Source of the DNA: Cryptomeria japonica
Lineage: Eukaryota; Streptophyta; Pinopsida; Cupressales; Cupressaceae
DNA: 64,000 bases
Assembly: GCF_030272615.1 (NCBI RefSeq)
Contig: NC_081415.1
Location: 514,114,034 to 514,178,033, forward strand
Direction: 5' to 3'
Shown here: piece after piece, positions 44,291 to 56,640 of the stretch
Layout: each line of letters starts with the position of its first letter
Position numbering within the stretch: the first letter of the stretch is position 1
Program-made: the position numbers and the translations under genes
The notes under the pieces: generated by a model
The model's database searches: none
The model's input: only the letters and a program-made list of their open reading frames with translations
What the model was told of the DNA's origin: nothing

Positions 44291-44720
44291 ATACTAGGTC
44301 CTAAAGTGGATATCCTCATCTCTTTGAGAAAAGAGATTTCTGAGGCTCTTGTTCTAGGACTTAAGACACCGGAAGAGAAAATGCACTTACTCATCGGTAC
44401 AATCTAGAGGACTGAAGCAACACTAAAGGATAGTGAAAGATTATACAACAGTCTGAATGTTACTTTTATAACCCACCGGTTACAAGGATCATAACAGGAA
44501 CTACACTCAATTGACATTGAAAGACAACCTTTGTCATTGATGCCAAAGGGGGAGTAGTACAGGATGAGAAAAAGGAATAAGGATGAGAAAAATGTATGAT
44601 AGAAGAGATCATCCCCCACATAGTTTTGACAATTTTGGTAAGACAGTTTTGGACCACACTTTTGGATATACTTTTTGGCTTTTTCTCATGAGTGTTGCCA
44701 TCAATGCCAAAGGGGGAGAT
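44290..44720 (+). mobile_element. Internal 3' fragment of an LTR-E-type element
   Basis: A short internal stretch leads to the polypurine tract CAAAGGGGGAGAT (44708-44720). The same GCCAAAGGGGGAG string also occurs at 44543-44555, so the 3' internal region may be partly duplicated. In LTR-E the tract is almost the same. No coding motif is visible except KISGPKVDILISLRKEIS-like residues near 44305-44345. Confidence 0.55.
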
Positions 44721-45501
44721 TGTTGGAAAATGCACACTCCAATGAGAAATTGTAGGTGATTGAAGGTATTTTCATTGATGACAACCTTACAATCCTATGG
44801 CACCAGAAGACACTGGCACAAGCACAGACATTGGTAGTGGTAGCGGCAAGATGTTTACCGGCACCCTGGCTGACAGGATTTTTGTTTATTGTATTTTGTA
44901 TTTAATTGTAAAATATTTTTTTAAGCTGGCAAGGTGTATTGTAATAAGGCTCATATATAAGTATGAGATCTTATAGAACATTTGAAATAAGGAAAATATG
45001 CGAGATGGATAATATGTGTGAATATTAAGGCAGATTGTGGAATAAGGTTTATGATTATTGCAAGAGCTTAAACCGGTACTGAACCTGGCATAGCAGATGC
45101 TGAATTGAAGGAGTACATGACATTGGATTTACATAATCCACTTTTATAAGTTAGTGAGACTTCCTTTTTGTATTTAAATAGTGAGCTTTAGGCAGTTGGC
45201 CTTCCTGCATGTGCAGGCCCCTATTGTATCAGTAATATTCACTTATTGGCTAGTGAGTGAATATTGTGGGTCACAGATCCCACCAAGGTTTTTCCCACAC
45301 CGGGTTCCCTTGTTAAAAATATTATGTTATGGTTTTCTTTCTATGTTGTGTTTATTGTTCTTATTTACTCCATTAATTCTAGTTTATTGGTACATTGTTT
45401 TGGCATGCAAATCATTTAATAAGTTTAGAAAATCCATAAACCATTTAGATACTGATTCACCCCCCCCCCCCCCCCTCTCAGTATTTTTGGGAATCCTAAC
45501 A
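44721..45501 (+). repeat. LTR of an LTR-E-type element
   Basis: This LTR starts TGTTGGAAAATGC after the polypurine tract and ends GAATCCTAACA (781 bp). A TATA box TATATAA is at 44954-44960 and a run of C is near 45464-45477. The GATTCACCCC-C-run-TCTCAG end resembles the inverse of the LTR-E start. No primer site follows it, so it is a 3' or solo LTR. Confidence 0.78.
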
Positions 45502-46760
45502 TAAGATACATACATAAGTGGTAAAAAGATATAAAGAAGTCATTACATTCATGGATAACAAGGATAATTGTTATATGGAGGTTGTTGAGCCTAAGACTTC
45601 ATATATTTCAAAATTGCTATATAAGGTTTTAGGATCAGATTGGGTTGCTTATGTTGATATACTACACAACAAGCCTAAGGACACTACTATCAAAAGTTTT
45701 AGTATTTATGAGGAAATATCAAATAATCAAATAAAAAATAAGGTGAATGAGAAGATTGAAAAAATGAAGTGTGATTTGGATTTGATGTTAGGAATATAGT
45801 CTAGAAGTACTTTTGAGGAATCTTGAGCTACTGCTGATGCCCCACAATAACCCCAAGCACTAAGAAGAATATGAGGGTCTTAAACTATTACTGCCACACT
45901 TCCTACACCTTCTAAAACTACATGAATATCAATAATAAAAAATATATCTATTACAATTATACAAGATAAGGTAAAGACGATTGAGCAAAGAGAGAAATGA
46001 TAAACATGGTTAATGTTAGTGAAGAAGAAGAATAAATAAAGGATTTTGAAATGAAGAGAAGAGAAAAGAAAATAAGTCAGGGAGAAGATGAAGGAATTTC
46101 AAAAATAAATAATAAGGGAAAAGAAAAGATGAAGGGAGAAGTAACGAAGCCTCCTCAGCAGACACCTGAACAAGAAACCTTTAAAATAGATGTCATCCTA
46201 AATGAAATTAAATGTCATATGGCACTAGATGAAACAACTAAATGTTATATGGCACTATAAGAAATAATGAAGTTGCATTTAGACATGACATTATATAGTC
46301 AAGAGATTAAAGAGAAAGAAATTATAATGTATGTGATGAAAGTAATTTCACCTTTAGTGATATTATTGGCCAACTTCTAGAGAGGCTTGTGGAGGACCTA
46401 ATAGAAAATAGAGAAGAATCATTGAAGTTAGAAGCTAAATTAAGAGAACAAGTTATTTGATAGTTTAGAACCATATTATTTGAGGAGGAGATAAAAATGA
46501 TCACACAAAGAAAATCATAGCAGTTGAGAACAAAGAAGAGATTGAACACCCTAATAAGCACAAGAGAAGAAGAGAAAGATCAAGTGAAAAAGGAGACACA
46601 AGAATTTACTGCAAGAATCCTAAAGGAGATGGAGGAAGAACAAGTTCATCCTAGTGATAGTGATTTGGAAGAAATTTCTAATATAAAAGACATTGATATG
46701 TTTTTTTTGGTGATTTTGTGACAAAGATAGGTGGTCTAGTTGAGCTGAGTAAGGAGACTC
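45502..46760 (+). pseudogene. Diverged second copy of the LTR-E unknown ORF, first part
   Basis: The open stretch 45518-45799 reads MVKRYKEVITFMDNKDNCYM, then EVVEPKTSYISKLLYKVLGS. This parallels IVEKYEKTICFMIDKEP at 23330-23280 of LTR-E. It continues with KVNEKIEKMKCDLDLMLGI and, after stops, a Lys/Glu-rich region: RREEKKISQGEDEGISKINN (46050 on), EETKFKIDVILNEIKCHMALD-like residues (about 46170-46260), and RRWRKNKF or EEEQVHPSDSDLEEIS in alternate frames near 46630-46680. Composition matches the charged tail of the LTR-E ORF. I do not recognise a function. The beginning is missing because the copy starts at the LTR boundary. Confidence 0.5.
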
Positions 46761-47600
46761 ATCTATGATGAAAATGGTGTCTCCACCTTGCATAGACATA
46801 AGACAATTTTTAGAATGTTTTTATACACTAATTTATCTAAAAAATTTCCCAAGCTTTGAATTGGTTAGATAACAATTTCAATAAATTTTCGTTCAAAGAT
46901 CATGTCTAGATTTGAAGATAATTAAGTTTTATTTTTGAAAGATGTGAATGAAAGTTTCAGAGTCAATTTTGAGGTCTTTAGAGGCTCCAAAGTTACCCAA
47001 AACTGTCAATAACTAGTGTAATTGGTTATATATTGATAGGGCATGTCAAGAGATTTATGATGCTTCAGTGGTTCCTTAATCAAACACCTAGAAGTTATGG
47101 GCTCTTGAAGTAGAAAATATTAAAATGCATCAGACACATAAATGTGTGTTTTGATACATCATAGGACATCCAAGGTTGGAGATAAGATGGGTGTCACTTT
47201 ATTGGGTGGTTTTAGCCCATGGTTTTGTAATATCATTTGATGATTTAATATATTGTATCTCCTATATATGAGGTGCGTGAGATGGAGGTTGAGTATAAGA
47301 GTCTTATAGATATTCAACTACCTATCAATCTTTAGTTGGTGGTACTCCTATGAAAATATTGCTTTGCAATTATATTATAATTTACTATTGATTTCTAAAT
47401 AATATATTGAGTGGCTTTTGGAGTATGGGATTTTTCTCTTGGAATAGTCTTCCCCACATAAATCATTGTGTTTTGGTATGAATGTTGTTTATGTTTATTT
47501 CTATTATTTTTCAATATTAATTGTAAGGATCTATAAAAGTTTTTGCATTAATCTCCTCTAAAAGTTAGTGTAGGAAGTTGTTATGCTTCTTAACTTCCTC
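46761..47600. other. Unassigned AT-rich stretch
   Basis: No open frame of note. The stretch 47150-47600 has a texture like a LTR (AATATATTGAGTGGCTTTTG, then CTTAACTTCCTCGCATCCCC near 47598 followed by a TGATACAGAT resembling a worn primer site), but no partner copy exists in the window, so I do not call one. Confidence 0.35.
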
Positions 47601-48985
47601 GCATCCCCCTCTTAAGAAATCTGATACAGATGTACAAGGTGTGTGCAAGGATGTTGAGAGAATGTCCTTCCTCTAGGGAATACAAATGAAAATATGGAAA
47701 ATAACATTTTGAAGGATTCAAGGAATGTTGGTGTTGAGGAGAATGCAGGTATTGATAGAATATAGAGATTGCAAGAGAAGAGAAGTAAAATAATAATCCT
47801 AAGAATGTTTAGGATGAGGTTTAAAAGATAGATAAGAAGAAAGAAGATTCTTCAAGTAATCAAGATATTGATAAGGGACCATTTGATTCCTTCAAAAACC
47901 TATTGGGTCTATAGATGCATTTTCAACTTATGTTGACACCACAACTATTGCATCTTCCTACACATGAGGGATAAAGACATTTGTCAAATATTTTCCCTCT
48001 CCAAAATTTCAATTAGGTAACATCCCAAATGCATGAGCTACAAGAGGGATACTATAGACACGTGCAAAGAAATCAACTTAAATTGATGATGCAGTGATAG
48101 TTTAATAAAGAAGGGCTTATCAAAGGTAAATATTGATTTATCCTTAGCTCTAGAACAAAATTTGAGGTTGCTAATGGTTTTTTTAAAGGATCATTCATAA
48201 CACATTGAGAAGAAAGTAGACCAACAAGATTTATAAAATTTTAATGATAAGAGAATGACATAAGTGTTTAATCTGTGTGTCAATGCACACAAAAAATAAT
48301 ATAACAAATTAAAGGAATTTTAGGATGATATTGATGAAGCTAGGAGTCTTTAGCAATTTTATTTAATGCGGTAAAATTATATAAAGACAATCTATAGATA
48401 TATTGACTCTCAAATCTTTCAATTGTCTAGAACCTATGATTCGAGTAAGGATAAGGATGGCTCCATCAGGGCTCAAGTGGAGGAACTTCATTTGCAACTA
48501 TCTTTGTTGTAGGACCATATAAAAAATCAAGATGCCATTTAGTCTTTTGAGAGAAGTAGTGAAATTAAGGTTGGCTTCTCTATCTCATATTTTGGGAGAA
48601 GCGAAGTAGATAGAGCAGAAGATGAAATTTTTGGATAATGTTGAGGTTGTTGAAGGCTTATATATAGGTTGAGTATCGGAAAAAAGATCCTTCTCCAACT
48701 ATGGAAATTTGGTATTCACCTCTTTTACATCTCACGGTAATGCATAAATTTATTTTACCTTCTAAGGGAGTTGCCAAGTCATAGAGGATGAAATCTTATG
48801 ATTGTATAGTTTTCAGAGGTTTGTAGTACGATTTTTGAAGACTTTACATATATAGTATAAACTTTTGAGGTATATCTACCTAAGTGGGAGAATTATGTAA
48901 TGAATACACACTATCCGAGTGAGTATACGCAGTATTGTTTTGGTTGGTGTCTTTTGTCCTTGATGTCAAAGGTGGAGAGATACTA
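47601..48985 (+). pseudogene. Unknown ORF remnant, coiled-coil part, ending at a polypurine-like tract
   Basis: Many short plus-strand segments are rich in Lys, Glu, Asp, Leu and Gln, for example LIPSKTYWVYRCIFN (about 47885), KHLDLSLALEQNLRLLMVFL-like residues (48120-48180), and SIRAQVEELHLQLSLL followed by a stop and DHIKNQDAI (48460-48540). The end, TTGATGTCAAAGGTGGAGAGA (48960-48980 region), is similar to the TTGATGCCAAAGGGGGAG that precedes LTR-E LTRs. This suggests the 3' internal end of another member of that family. No stretch is longer than about 60 codons, so confidence is low. Confidence 0.35.
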
Positions 48986-51900
48986 GATAGATACCATATA
49001 CTAAAGAGAACACAAATAAAGAGAGAAAGAATGTATATAGATGACTATCTGTCAAAATGGGAGTTTGTACAAAAGGAGAATATTTATAGATATATATGAG
49101 TTGTGATCACTGACAAAAGGGGTAGATTTTGGCAATATTTGTTATGATTGATATCAACCTAATGTTTAAAAATATTTATTGTCATTGAGGAGATTAATAG
49201 AATATGTTTTGTAGGGTGTTATTAATTTAGATTATGGGTGAGTTATATTTGAGAGTAGTTGTTCCTCTAACAAAGTTAGTGTCTAGAGACTAGTAAGGAA
49301 GATAGTCTAGAGGTTCTGTATGTGCATCCATGGTAGAGTATCTTTCCAAATGATTGGTAAGTATATGGTAATAATTTATTACATATGCTTTGTAATGTTC
49401 ATGTAGTTATAATAGCTAGTGACTACATGTCTTGGATTCAGTTGAGTGACATTTGTTATGTTTCATATTTGGTTGATAAAGGAAATCTATCTAAGTGTTG
49501 AATAAAGTATTTTCACAACTATACAAGTTAGTGATTTGGTCCATATTTTACCACATTGAATCTTCTACTTGTGCATTTTTTTGATTTTTACATGTAGTTT
49601 GTTAGGAGCCTACTAGACTAGGATTTCATTTCCTAATCACTTCTACAATAGAAGTTATAAGTGTTTGTTCTTCAAATCATAGTTTGATAATGTAATGTGT
49701 CTCCATTGAATCATTAGAATGCTCTACATTCTTCTACAATGATTTGCATGGTTGTGCAATTTTGGGAATATGTTCAAGAAGGTATAAGGGTTTAGTGATA
49801 TGAGTTTCAAGCTAACGGGTGCTCCTTAGTATAGTATTCATTGTGTTGATGTGTACTAGTCTATCTTGTTTCTTGTAGTTTAGAAGTATTACTATTTTCT
49901 TCTTGAAATTGAAGATTTATTTCTTCACATAATATTTTTTAGAGAGGTTGTAGATGATCTACATGCCTCTTTTTGGGTCTGTATGATGATTTTGGTTTCT
50001 TCCCAATGGTTTGGAGGCAAATAGTTAATAGTTTTGACAAGAAATAATGATCTTTGAGCCTACACGATGAGCTCCTTCATGCGTTCTTAAACTGGACATA
50101 TTATATTGCTTTAAATGACATGTTAATATGTGTTTGGGGTTTACCTATGCCTTAAGTTGATCTAAAACCTAATTTTTGGTTAATACATATGTTTGGAGCC
50201 GACCTATCACAGGCATAGATCTCATTTTATAAGTCTTAGTGGTGACAACCTAATTGATATTTTTATATTTAGCAAAGGATATATAGGAAAGGATAGATCA
50301 TTTGTAATGTGATATGTATATGAAGTGCTGAGAAAATTTGTGATATGATGTGTGAAATATAACAGTGACATTTTAGTTGAGTATGAAGTGTGCTAAATTA
50401 GTACAACAAAGTAACTATCCTACAAAAGAGGACTATAACATTAGCTTAATTTAGATGCTTCTTCTATAATAGTTGAATTTATATTATTCATTAAAATATT
50501 CATGTATCTTGCTAGGAGATAGTGCATCTTCTTAGCTTGTCCTTTGTATCATGCCCTAAGGTAGTGAGCTTCAAGTTACAGGTTCATTTAGGAAGTAGTG
50601 AGCTTCCTTCAATAAGTGGGTCCTAAAAAAATATTGTATTAACAAGTTTCATATAGTGTGAGTTGATCCTCATGTTGTTATATGGAGCCTAATCAGACTC
50701 AGAGATTAATTTTTCACACTTTTATCAATGCAATTTCTCCCCAAGTTATTCAACGGGGGTTTGGGCACAGCACCCCCAAGACAGGGTTGTGGGGCAGCAC
50801 CCCTTGTAGGGTCTAGGAGAAGCACCCTTGGAATGCTGACTATCATGATAGAGGGTGAGGTAAAGGGGTAGCGCTCCTGAAATCTCAATTGACTTATTAT
50901 TTTATAAAGGCATCAAGACTTATTTTTTCTATTAGCTGACATGTTCTAACCCTAATTTTGTAACTGGCATGTCTTGATAAAATGGAAAAGGGTTGGGATT
51001 TTCAATATAGAATTTTTGTAGCATTTTACAGTAGTATTGAGTTGCAAGGGATTGTTGGTTGTAATCGGTTCGATTTACTAGATAATAATATTGGACTATC
51101 TATTTGATGGAGTTAGCATATATTTGATATTTTTTGCATGCAATTTATAACACCTCACTATAGCTTTTCTCTCCATGGGTTTTCCACATTTAAATCTTGG
51201 TTTTCATTTCTGGTGTATATCCTACTTTTGTTATTTACTTTTGTAGATCTGATTTAATGGTTAAAATATTAATGAGTGGTTAAGTTTTATATAATTTTAA
51301 CTCAACCTCCTCTCAACAACATGGTTGTGTTCAACAATAGGATCTCTTAAAATCAATATAAACTTCTTCTTTGGGCCCACCAAGTACACATGGAGAGATG
51401 ATGTAGTTTTGTAGTAGCATGACATGGACCCACCAAACTTTGTTTGAACACATGCATGTTGTTAGTATTTTAACATCTATCTAACTTAGCAAATGTTTGT
51501 AGTTTATTGGTCTTAAGAAATAGGATCACATGGATGCCTTATAGGCTTGTAGAAACCATTTGATCCACTATCCCCATGCTAACATTTCTTAATTCTACAA
51601 TTTCATAGCTAAAGTAGAAGAGTCCCACATAGGTATTTTGAATGTTGAAAGTTATTTAATTCTTAGGACCATGTCATTACCATTTATCTTTATTAACCCT
51701 CTGACTTAGCTTAGTAATTTCTAGCAAAGGGTCCAATAAGAAACATTAGATTAGTGGCTTTATCTGTGACTTAAGTGATTGATAATGGGTAATATCGACT
51801 CACTAAAGACATAAAATATAAATTCCCATATGAGAATGTGAGACTTAGGGTTTAATAAATATAGCAATTTACAAACCCTAACTAGGCTAGATTGGTTGAC

Positions 51901-52200
51901 AAAATAATTCTAGGGCTAAAATTGTCAAAGATAGCTAAAACAATAAAAACAAAATGCCTATGATAAATGTTCAACATATCCATACCATTATTGTGTATGA
52001 GTAATATATAATCAATATTTTTCAATGGATAGAACCAATCATGACAAATTTGTAGCTTTGCATGACAACATATGCCAACATTTTTCAACTATTGTATAAT
52101 CAATCTTCCCCTATGAAGAACACTTCATATCTTAATCTATAAACACACAAAAATATATACTCCACAATAATGAAAACAATAATTTCTAACATTATATTCT
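48986..52200. other. Mostly unassigned; contains a LTR-like stretch near 50.3-51.3 kb
   Basis: No gene found. At 50735-50860 there is a G/C-run stretch (CAACGGGGGTTTGGGCACAG, CACCCCCAAGACAGGG, GGGGCAGCACCCC) of a kind often seen in plant LTRs. It is followed by CATGTTCTAACCCTAATTTT and, at 51170-51230, a TTTTCCACATTTAAATCTTGG motif typical of LTR ends. I infer a solo or truncated LTR at about 50340-51240, with boundaries unknown. The ORF at 50888-50706 is a product of this repeat. Confidence 0.4.
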
Positions 52201-52205
52201 ACCAA

Positions 52206-52960
52206 TAAATCCACCTCATCTAATTATAGGAGGAGATTTCAATGTCATCCTACATACGAAGGATTAAAAAGGAGGAATTGATAGGCTTGATCATTCACAA
52301 AAATATTTCAATGCTTGGGTATCTAGAAATAACTTGATGGAGATAGAGTTAGTAGACAATATTTTTACTTGGAAAAAGAAGTGATTAGACTTTCGTAACA
52401 TAACAAAAAAGTTGGATAGACTATTCTTTATAGGTGGTTTGTCCATTTTTGCTTTCTCCCTAGAAATAAAAGTGCTCTCATGTGCAGTCTCATACCATTT
52501 TCTGATCTTTCTCACCAGTCTGGGGATGACAAGCCATTTAAATATCCATTCAGATTTGAAAATATTTCCTATAAGGATGAAATTTTTTTAATTTTGATAG
52601 AGACATGGTGGAAGGAAGAATTTTTTAAAGGTTCTAAGATGCTTTTGTTTATATCATAGTTAAAGCATGTGAAGAAAATATTGACTGAATAAAATAGGAC
52701 ACATTTCAAAAATATCTTTCAGACTAAAGGTAGAATTGAAGAGGAGCTGAAATCCCTAAATGAAGAAGTAATCAAGAATGCAATGTCTCAAGCTGAGTTT
52801 CTTAGAGAGAAATAATTGTTGATGGAGTATGAAGATGTCTTATCAAAGGAAGATTTTTTTTTTTGGAAATAGAAATCGAGGGATAATTGGCTAGAGGCAA
52901 GAGATAGGAATACTAAATATTTTCATAATATTACAAGGTGAAAGAGAGGGATAAATAGAA
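52206..52960 (+). pseudogene. LINE-3 endonuclease end and linker
   Basis: It begins HLIIGGDFNVILHTKD (52218 on), then GGIDRLDHSQKYFNAW, MEIELVDNIFTWKKK, KKLDRLFFIGG and VSYHFLIFL: the APE-type endonuclease motifs GDFN, FTW, RLDRF and SDH (SYH here). The linker follows: DNWLEARDRNTKYFHNI (about 52880-52930), matching W-x-x-GDRNTKFFH. The N-terminal half of the endonuclease and ORF1 are absent. Confidence 0.82.
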
Positions 52961-54760
52961 TATCTAGATTGGAGGTGGAAGGAGGATTAATAATTGAGGG
53001 CCCTATAGCTATTCGATGTCTAATAGTTAATTTTTTTGAAGATATTCTTAATTATAGGGAGGGTTCAAGGTTATCTCATCAAGAGACTTTCTTGCAATTT
53101 ATTCCTAAGATTATAGCCAAGGAGAAGAATAGGTTTTTAAATGATAAGATTTTCCTTTTAAAAATAGACATTGCTTTGAATCAATTACACCCTAATAAAG
53201 CTCTTGGACTAGATGGTTTCCCAGCAGGGTTTTTTAAAATGTACTTGAATATACTAGGAAGAGATATGACAGAGGATCTAGAAGTAGTAATAAATTTAGG
53301 GAAGTTGCTCAGAGAAGTCAATAATTCCTTTATATTCCTCATTCCTATAAAGGAAAAAGCCTTAAAATTGGGTGACTTTAGGCCAATTTCTCTTACAATA
53401 CATTATATAAAGTCATGACCAAAATAACAACCAATAGGCTTAGACATTTGCTCCTAAATATCATCTCATAAGAATAGATAGGGTTTAATCTAGGCAGAAC
53501 AATCTTAGATGGAGTCATTATAGCCAGGAGGAAATCAATACTCTTCAGAAAACTAGGGAGTTTGGGATATTAATAAATTTATATATAAAGAAAGAATATG
53601 AAAAGGTAGATTGGAGATTCCTAAGTAAAATTCTACGTGCCTTTGGCTTTAATAAGCAATAGATAAATGGGATTTTTGAATGTATTTCAACCCCTAGGTT
53701 CTCTTTTTTGGTTAATGGTTCCCTGAATGAATTCTTTGGGGTCTCTAGAGGTTTAAGACAAGGAGATCCCATATCTCCCTTTCTCTTTATTTTGTTGGTA
53801 GGGGCTTTGAATGAACATTCCTTGGGTCTAATAAAAGGAATTAGAATTGCTAGGAAAATTGTGGCTACTCATCAACAATTCATAGATGATACTATGCTTT
53901 AAGGAATAGCTAAAAGAAAGGAATACAAGAAATTTATGAAGATATTAATTTCTTATAAAGAGAATTCAGGGTAAGAAATTAAGATGGATAAATCAAAGGT
54001 TTTCTTCTTTCTGACCCCTTAGGAAAAGGAGATGGATATCTTAGGTCTTCTGATTGATAAGGGAGTGAGGAATAAAAAAATATGGAATGCTCTAAAGGAC
54101 ATGATTGATAAAAGGTTAAATTCATGAAAGGAAAAATGGCTCATGTGGGTGGGTACGTTAGTGACATAGAAATTAATGAATTTTTCTCTTCCAATTTATC
54201 TTCTATCATATCTCTCTTTGAAAGGTAGTGTTAATACATCATTAATTAAGAAAATGAGGAAGTTATTTAGCATGGAATGGTGGATAAACATAAGGTTTCT
54301 CTTATTGCTTGGGAAAAAAACTGCAAGCCAAAGGAATATAGAGTGGGTTTGAGAGATCAGAATTGGTCGAATATAGCTCTTGGGGCTAAAATGGTGTGGA
54401 GGATGATAAAGGAGCCGAATTTGAAATGGGTTAGAATTTTACAATATAAATATTTGAATCATTCAAATCCTACAAAAAAAGTTAAGTTGAAAAATCCTCC
54501 TAAAGAATCTAGGGTTTGGAAATTTTTGTTAAAATGCAAGTGAGTAATAGAAGATTTTGTTTCTCAAGGGATATTTATAATGGAGAGTCAAGCTTATTTT
54601 GGGACAATTCTTGGGGAATTTATCCAAGAATAGATAGTTTGATCATAGTAAAAAATGTTAAAAATTTTCAAAAGCAACATTGGGGAGACAAAGTGAGAGA
54701 CCATGTATTCTTCCCTTATCTTGATCGTGCTTTGAGATGGGAATAAAAATATTTATATTA
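52961..54760 (+). pseudogene. LINE-3 reverse transcriptase
   Basis: Plus-strand pieces in order: 52969-53418 (149 codons) with IDIALNQLHPNKALGLDGFP, AGFFKMYLNILG, SFIFLIPIKEKALKLGDFRP and ISLT; then GFNLGRTILDGVI, KKEYEKVDWRFL (K-x-AYD-x-V in active enzymes) and INGIFECISTPRFSFLVNGS; 53708-53902 with FFGVSRGLRQGDPISPFLFI, then QQFIDDTML where the catalytic box is normally FADD. After that WKEKWLMWVGTLVT, LIAWEKNCKPKEYRVGLRDQ (usual W-x-x-V-C-x-PK-x-x-GGLG) and GAKMVWRMIKEPNLKW. There are stops between pieces, so it is inactive. Confidence 0.88.
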
Positions 54761-55935
54761 GCTTCCTTTACGAATGATAGAAGTCACATTGTTAATAGAA
54801 GTTATTAAGAAGGGGGATATTTCTTTCAGACATGGGGGGGACAAGTTAATTTGGGTAGGTTATAAACATGGACAATATGATTCTAAGGATTGATTTAAAA
54901 TTATTGCTAGTCTGTAGGAAATGGAGAGATATAATATCCCTATCCAATTATGTTGGGGCAAATAGTGCATGCCTAAAGCATGGGTCTTTACATGGGCAAC
55001 TATCTAAAGGAGAGTCCGTCGTGAAGAGAAATTTAGAAGGATGAGATATGAGGGTCCATCGAGGTATGTATTATGTAAGAATCATGAAGAGAATATAGAT
55101 TATTTTTTTCGGATGTCCTTTCTCATATGAATGATGGAGATGGAAGTGTGCTAAGTTGGGTTGGGTGCCAGCATAACCAAATTAAATCAAAACACTATCT
55201 CAAATTTGGCCAATCAAACAGTGGGTAGGAGTGCTTAGCAATCTATGGGAAGTCTATCCCTCTTTTTTGATATGGAAAATTTAAAAGGAAACAAGTAGGC
55301 AATTTTTTTAGAATAGAGAAATGTATCTTATTTCTTTCTAGAACATGGTCAAAGATGCTATTGTAGAGATCATAAATAATAGGATGATTTCAAACTTATC
55401 ATCTCATGTGAAATTTACTGAATGGGATGGGAAAATAAGATTTCCATGCCTAGGGTCGAGAATCCCTCCCCATATTGGAAGTAAATATGATGGATCCTTC
55501 TCTAATAGATTATAGGTTAAATGGAAACCTCTAAAGGAAGGATGGTATAAACTTAATTTTGATGGAGCCTCTCAGGGAAATCAAAGACCATCAAGAGCAG
55601 GTTGTATTATTAGGAATACGAATGGAGAAACTATTGGATGGTTGTCTAGTCATCTATAGGAGAATACTAATAATATTGAAGAATTCAATGTTATTAAGCT
55701 TCAGATTCTTTTATGTAAATAAATGGGTATTAGCAGAGTAGAGATTGAAGGGAATTCAACTTTAGCGATTAATGTTATGAGCTTAGGTTCAATATTCAAT
55801 TGGAAATTGAAAGCATTGTTAGAAATAGTTTTAGCTCTACTAAAACACTTTGATGCATATATAGTTCATTACATTTATCAAGGAGGAAATAAGGAAGAGG
55901 CATCTTAGACAACAAAGTAGTTGAAGGTTTGAAAG
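54761..55935 (+). pseudogene. LINE-3 zinc region and RNase H
   Basis: The region 54830-55200 holds the zinc-type C-terminal domain (GGDKLIWVGYKHGQYDSKD, WGK-C-x-PKAW, then EENIDYFFRMSFL-like residues). RNase H starts near 55530: WYKLNFDGASQGNQRPSRAG, CIIRNTNGETIGWLSSHL, then after stops NIEEFNVIKLQILLCK, GISRVEIEGNSTLAINV and FDAYIVHYIYQGGNKEEAS. FDGA, the EE pair and the late HIxR-x-x-N-x-x-AD-like tail give the RNase H identity. It ends about 55935. Confidence 0.82.
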
Positions 55936-56640
55936 AAGTCTATAAAGTGAATAATTTAATTTAAATTAAACCATTATTGAGTTGATGAGGTTTTAAAGAT
56001 AGAAATATGAGGAAGATGAATTAATATTTAAAAGTAGAGGTTGGCTAGTGACTAATAAGTCAAGGGAATTTGAATTTGATTATGTTGGTAAAAATTATTG
56101 AGGGTGACAATGGATTCCTAGGTTGAAACAACTATAGTTGACAACTCTACCCTTTTGTGGGGATGTAGTATAGCCACTCAATGATGTGGAGTGTTGTCTA
56201 TATAGTCATATCCATGATGGAATGTTTGTTGTTTTTATTTTGAATGGGTTTGAGTGGAGGTAGATGAATGATAGTTGATGGTGATGGGATATAAATTCTT
56301 GTGTATCAAACTGAATAAATTTGTTGATCTCCTGATATTTCTCACTCTTCCATAAATGCAAATTTGTTTTAGTGTATCATTTTTCTACTTTAACATTGGT
56401 AGTTGGATTCAGAATTATTTGTTAAAGAAAAATTAGGAAATGGTAGATTTAATTAGAGATTTGAAAGGACACTACAGTGTGTGGATTTATGATAACATTA
56501 ATGATAGAATTTTCCCAAGAAGTAGGTAGAATTTGGGCTTCATTTTTATAGTTTGTTGGAAGTTTAATATTTATATCCTTATCCATTGTTTTTGCAAGCA
56601 CTTCTCCCCAATTTTATCCTTTCTTCAATATTTTCTCTAT
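55936..56640. other. LINE-3 downstream region, no clear gene
   Basis: AT-rich with scattered stops. VDLIRDLKGHYSVWIYDNIN (56440-56500) is the only coding-like piece, and I cannot place it. Confidence 0.35.

Noticed and set aside
45464-45477. Long C-run as a special signal
   Set aside because: C-runs of this kind are common near the ends of this LTR type and prone to slippage or sequencing error.
50706-50888. 60-codon minus-strand ORF with Pro and Gly
   Set aside because: Produced by a G/C-run LTR motif; no protein signature.
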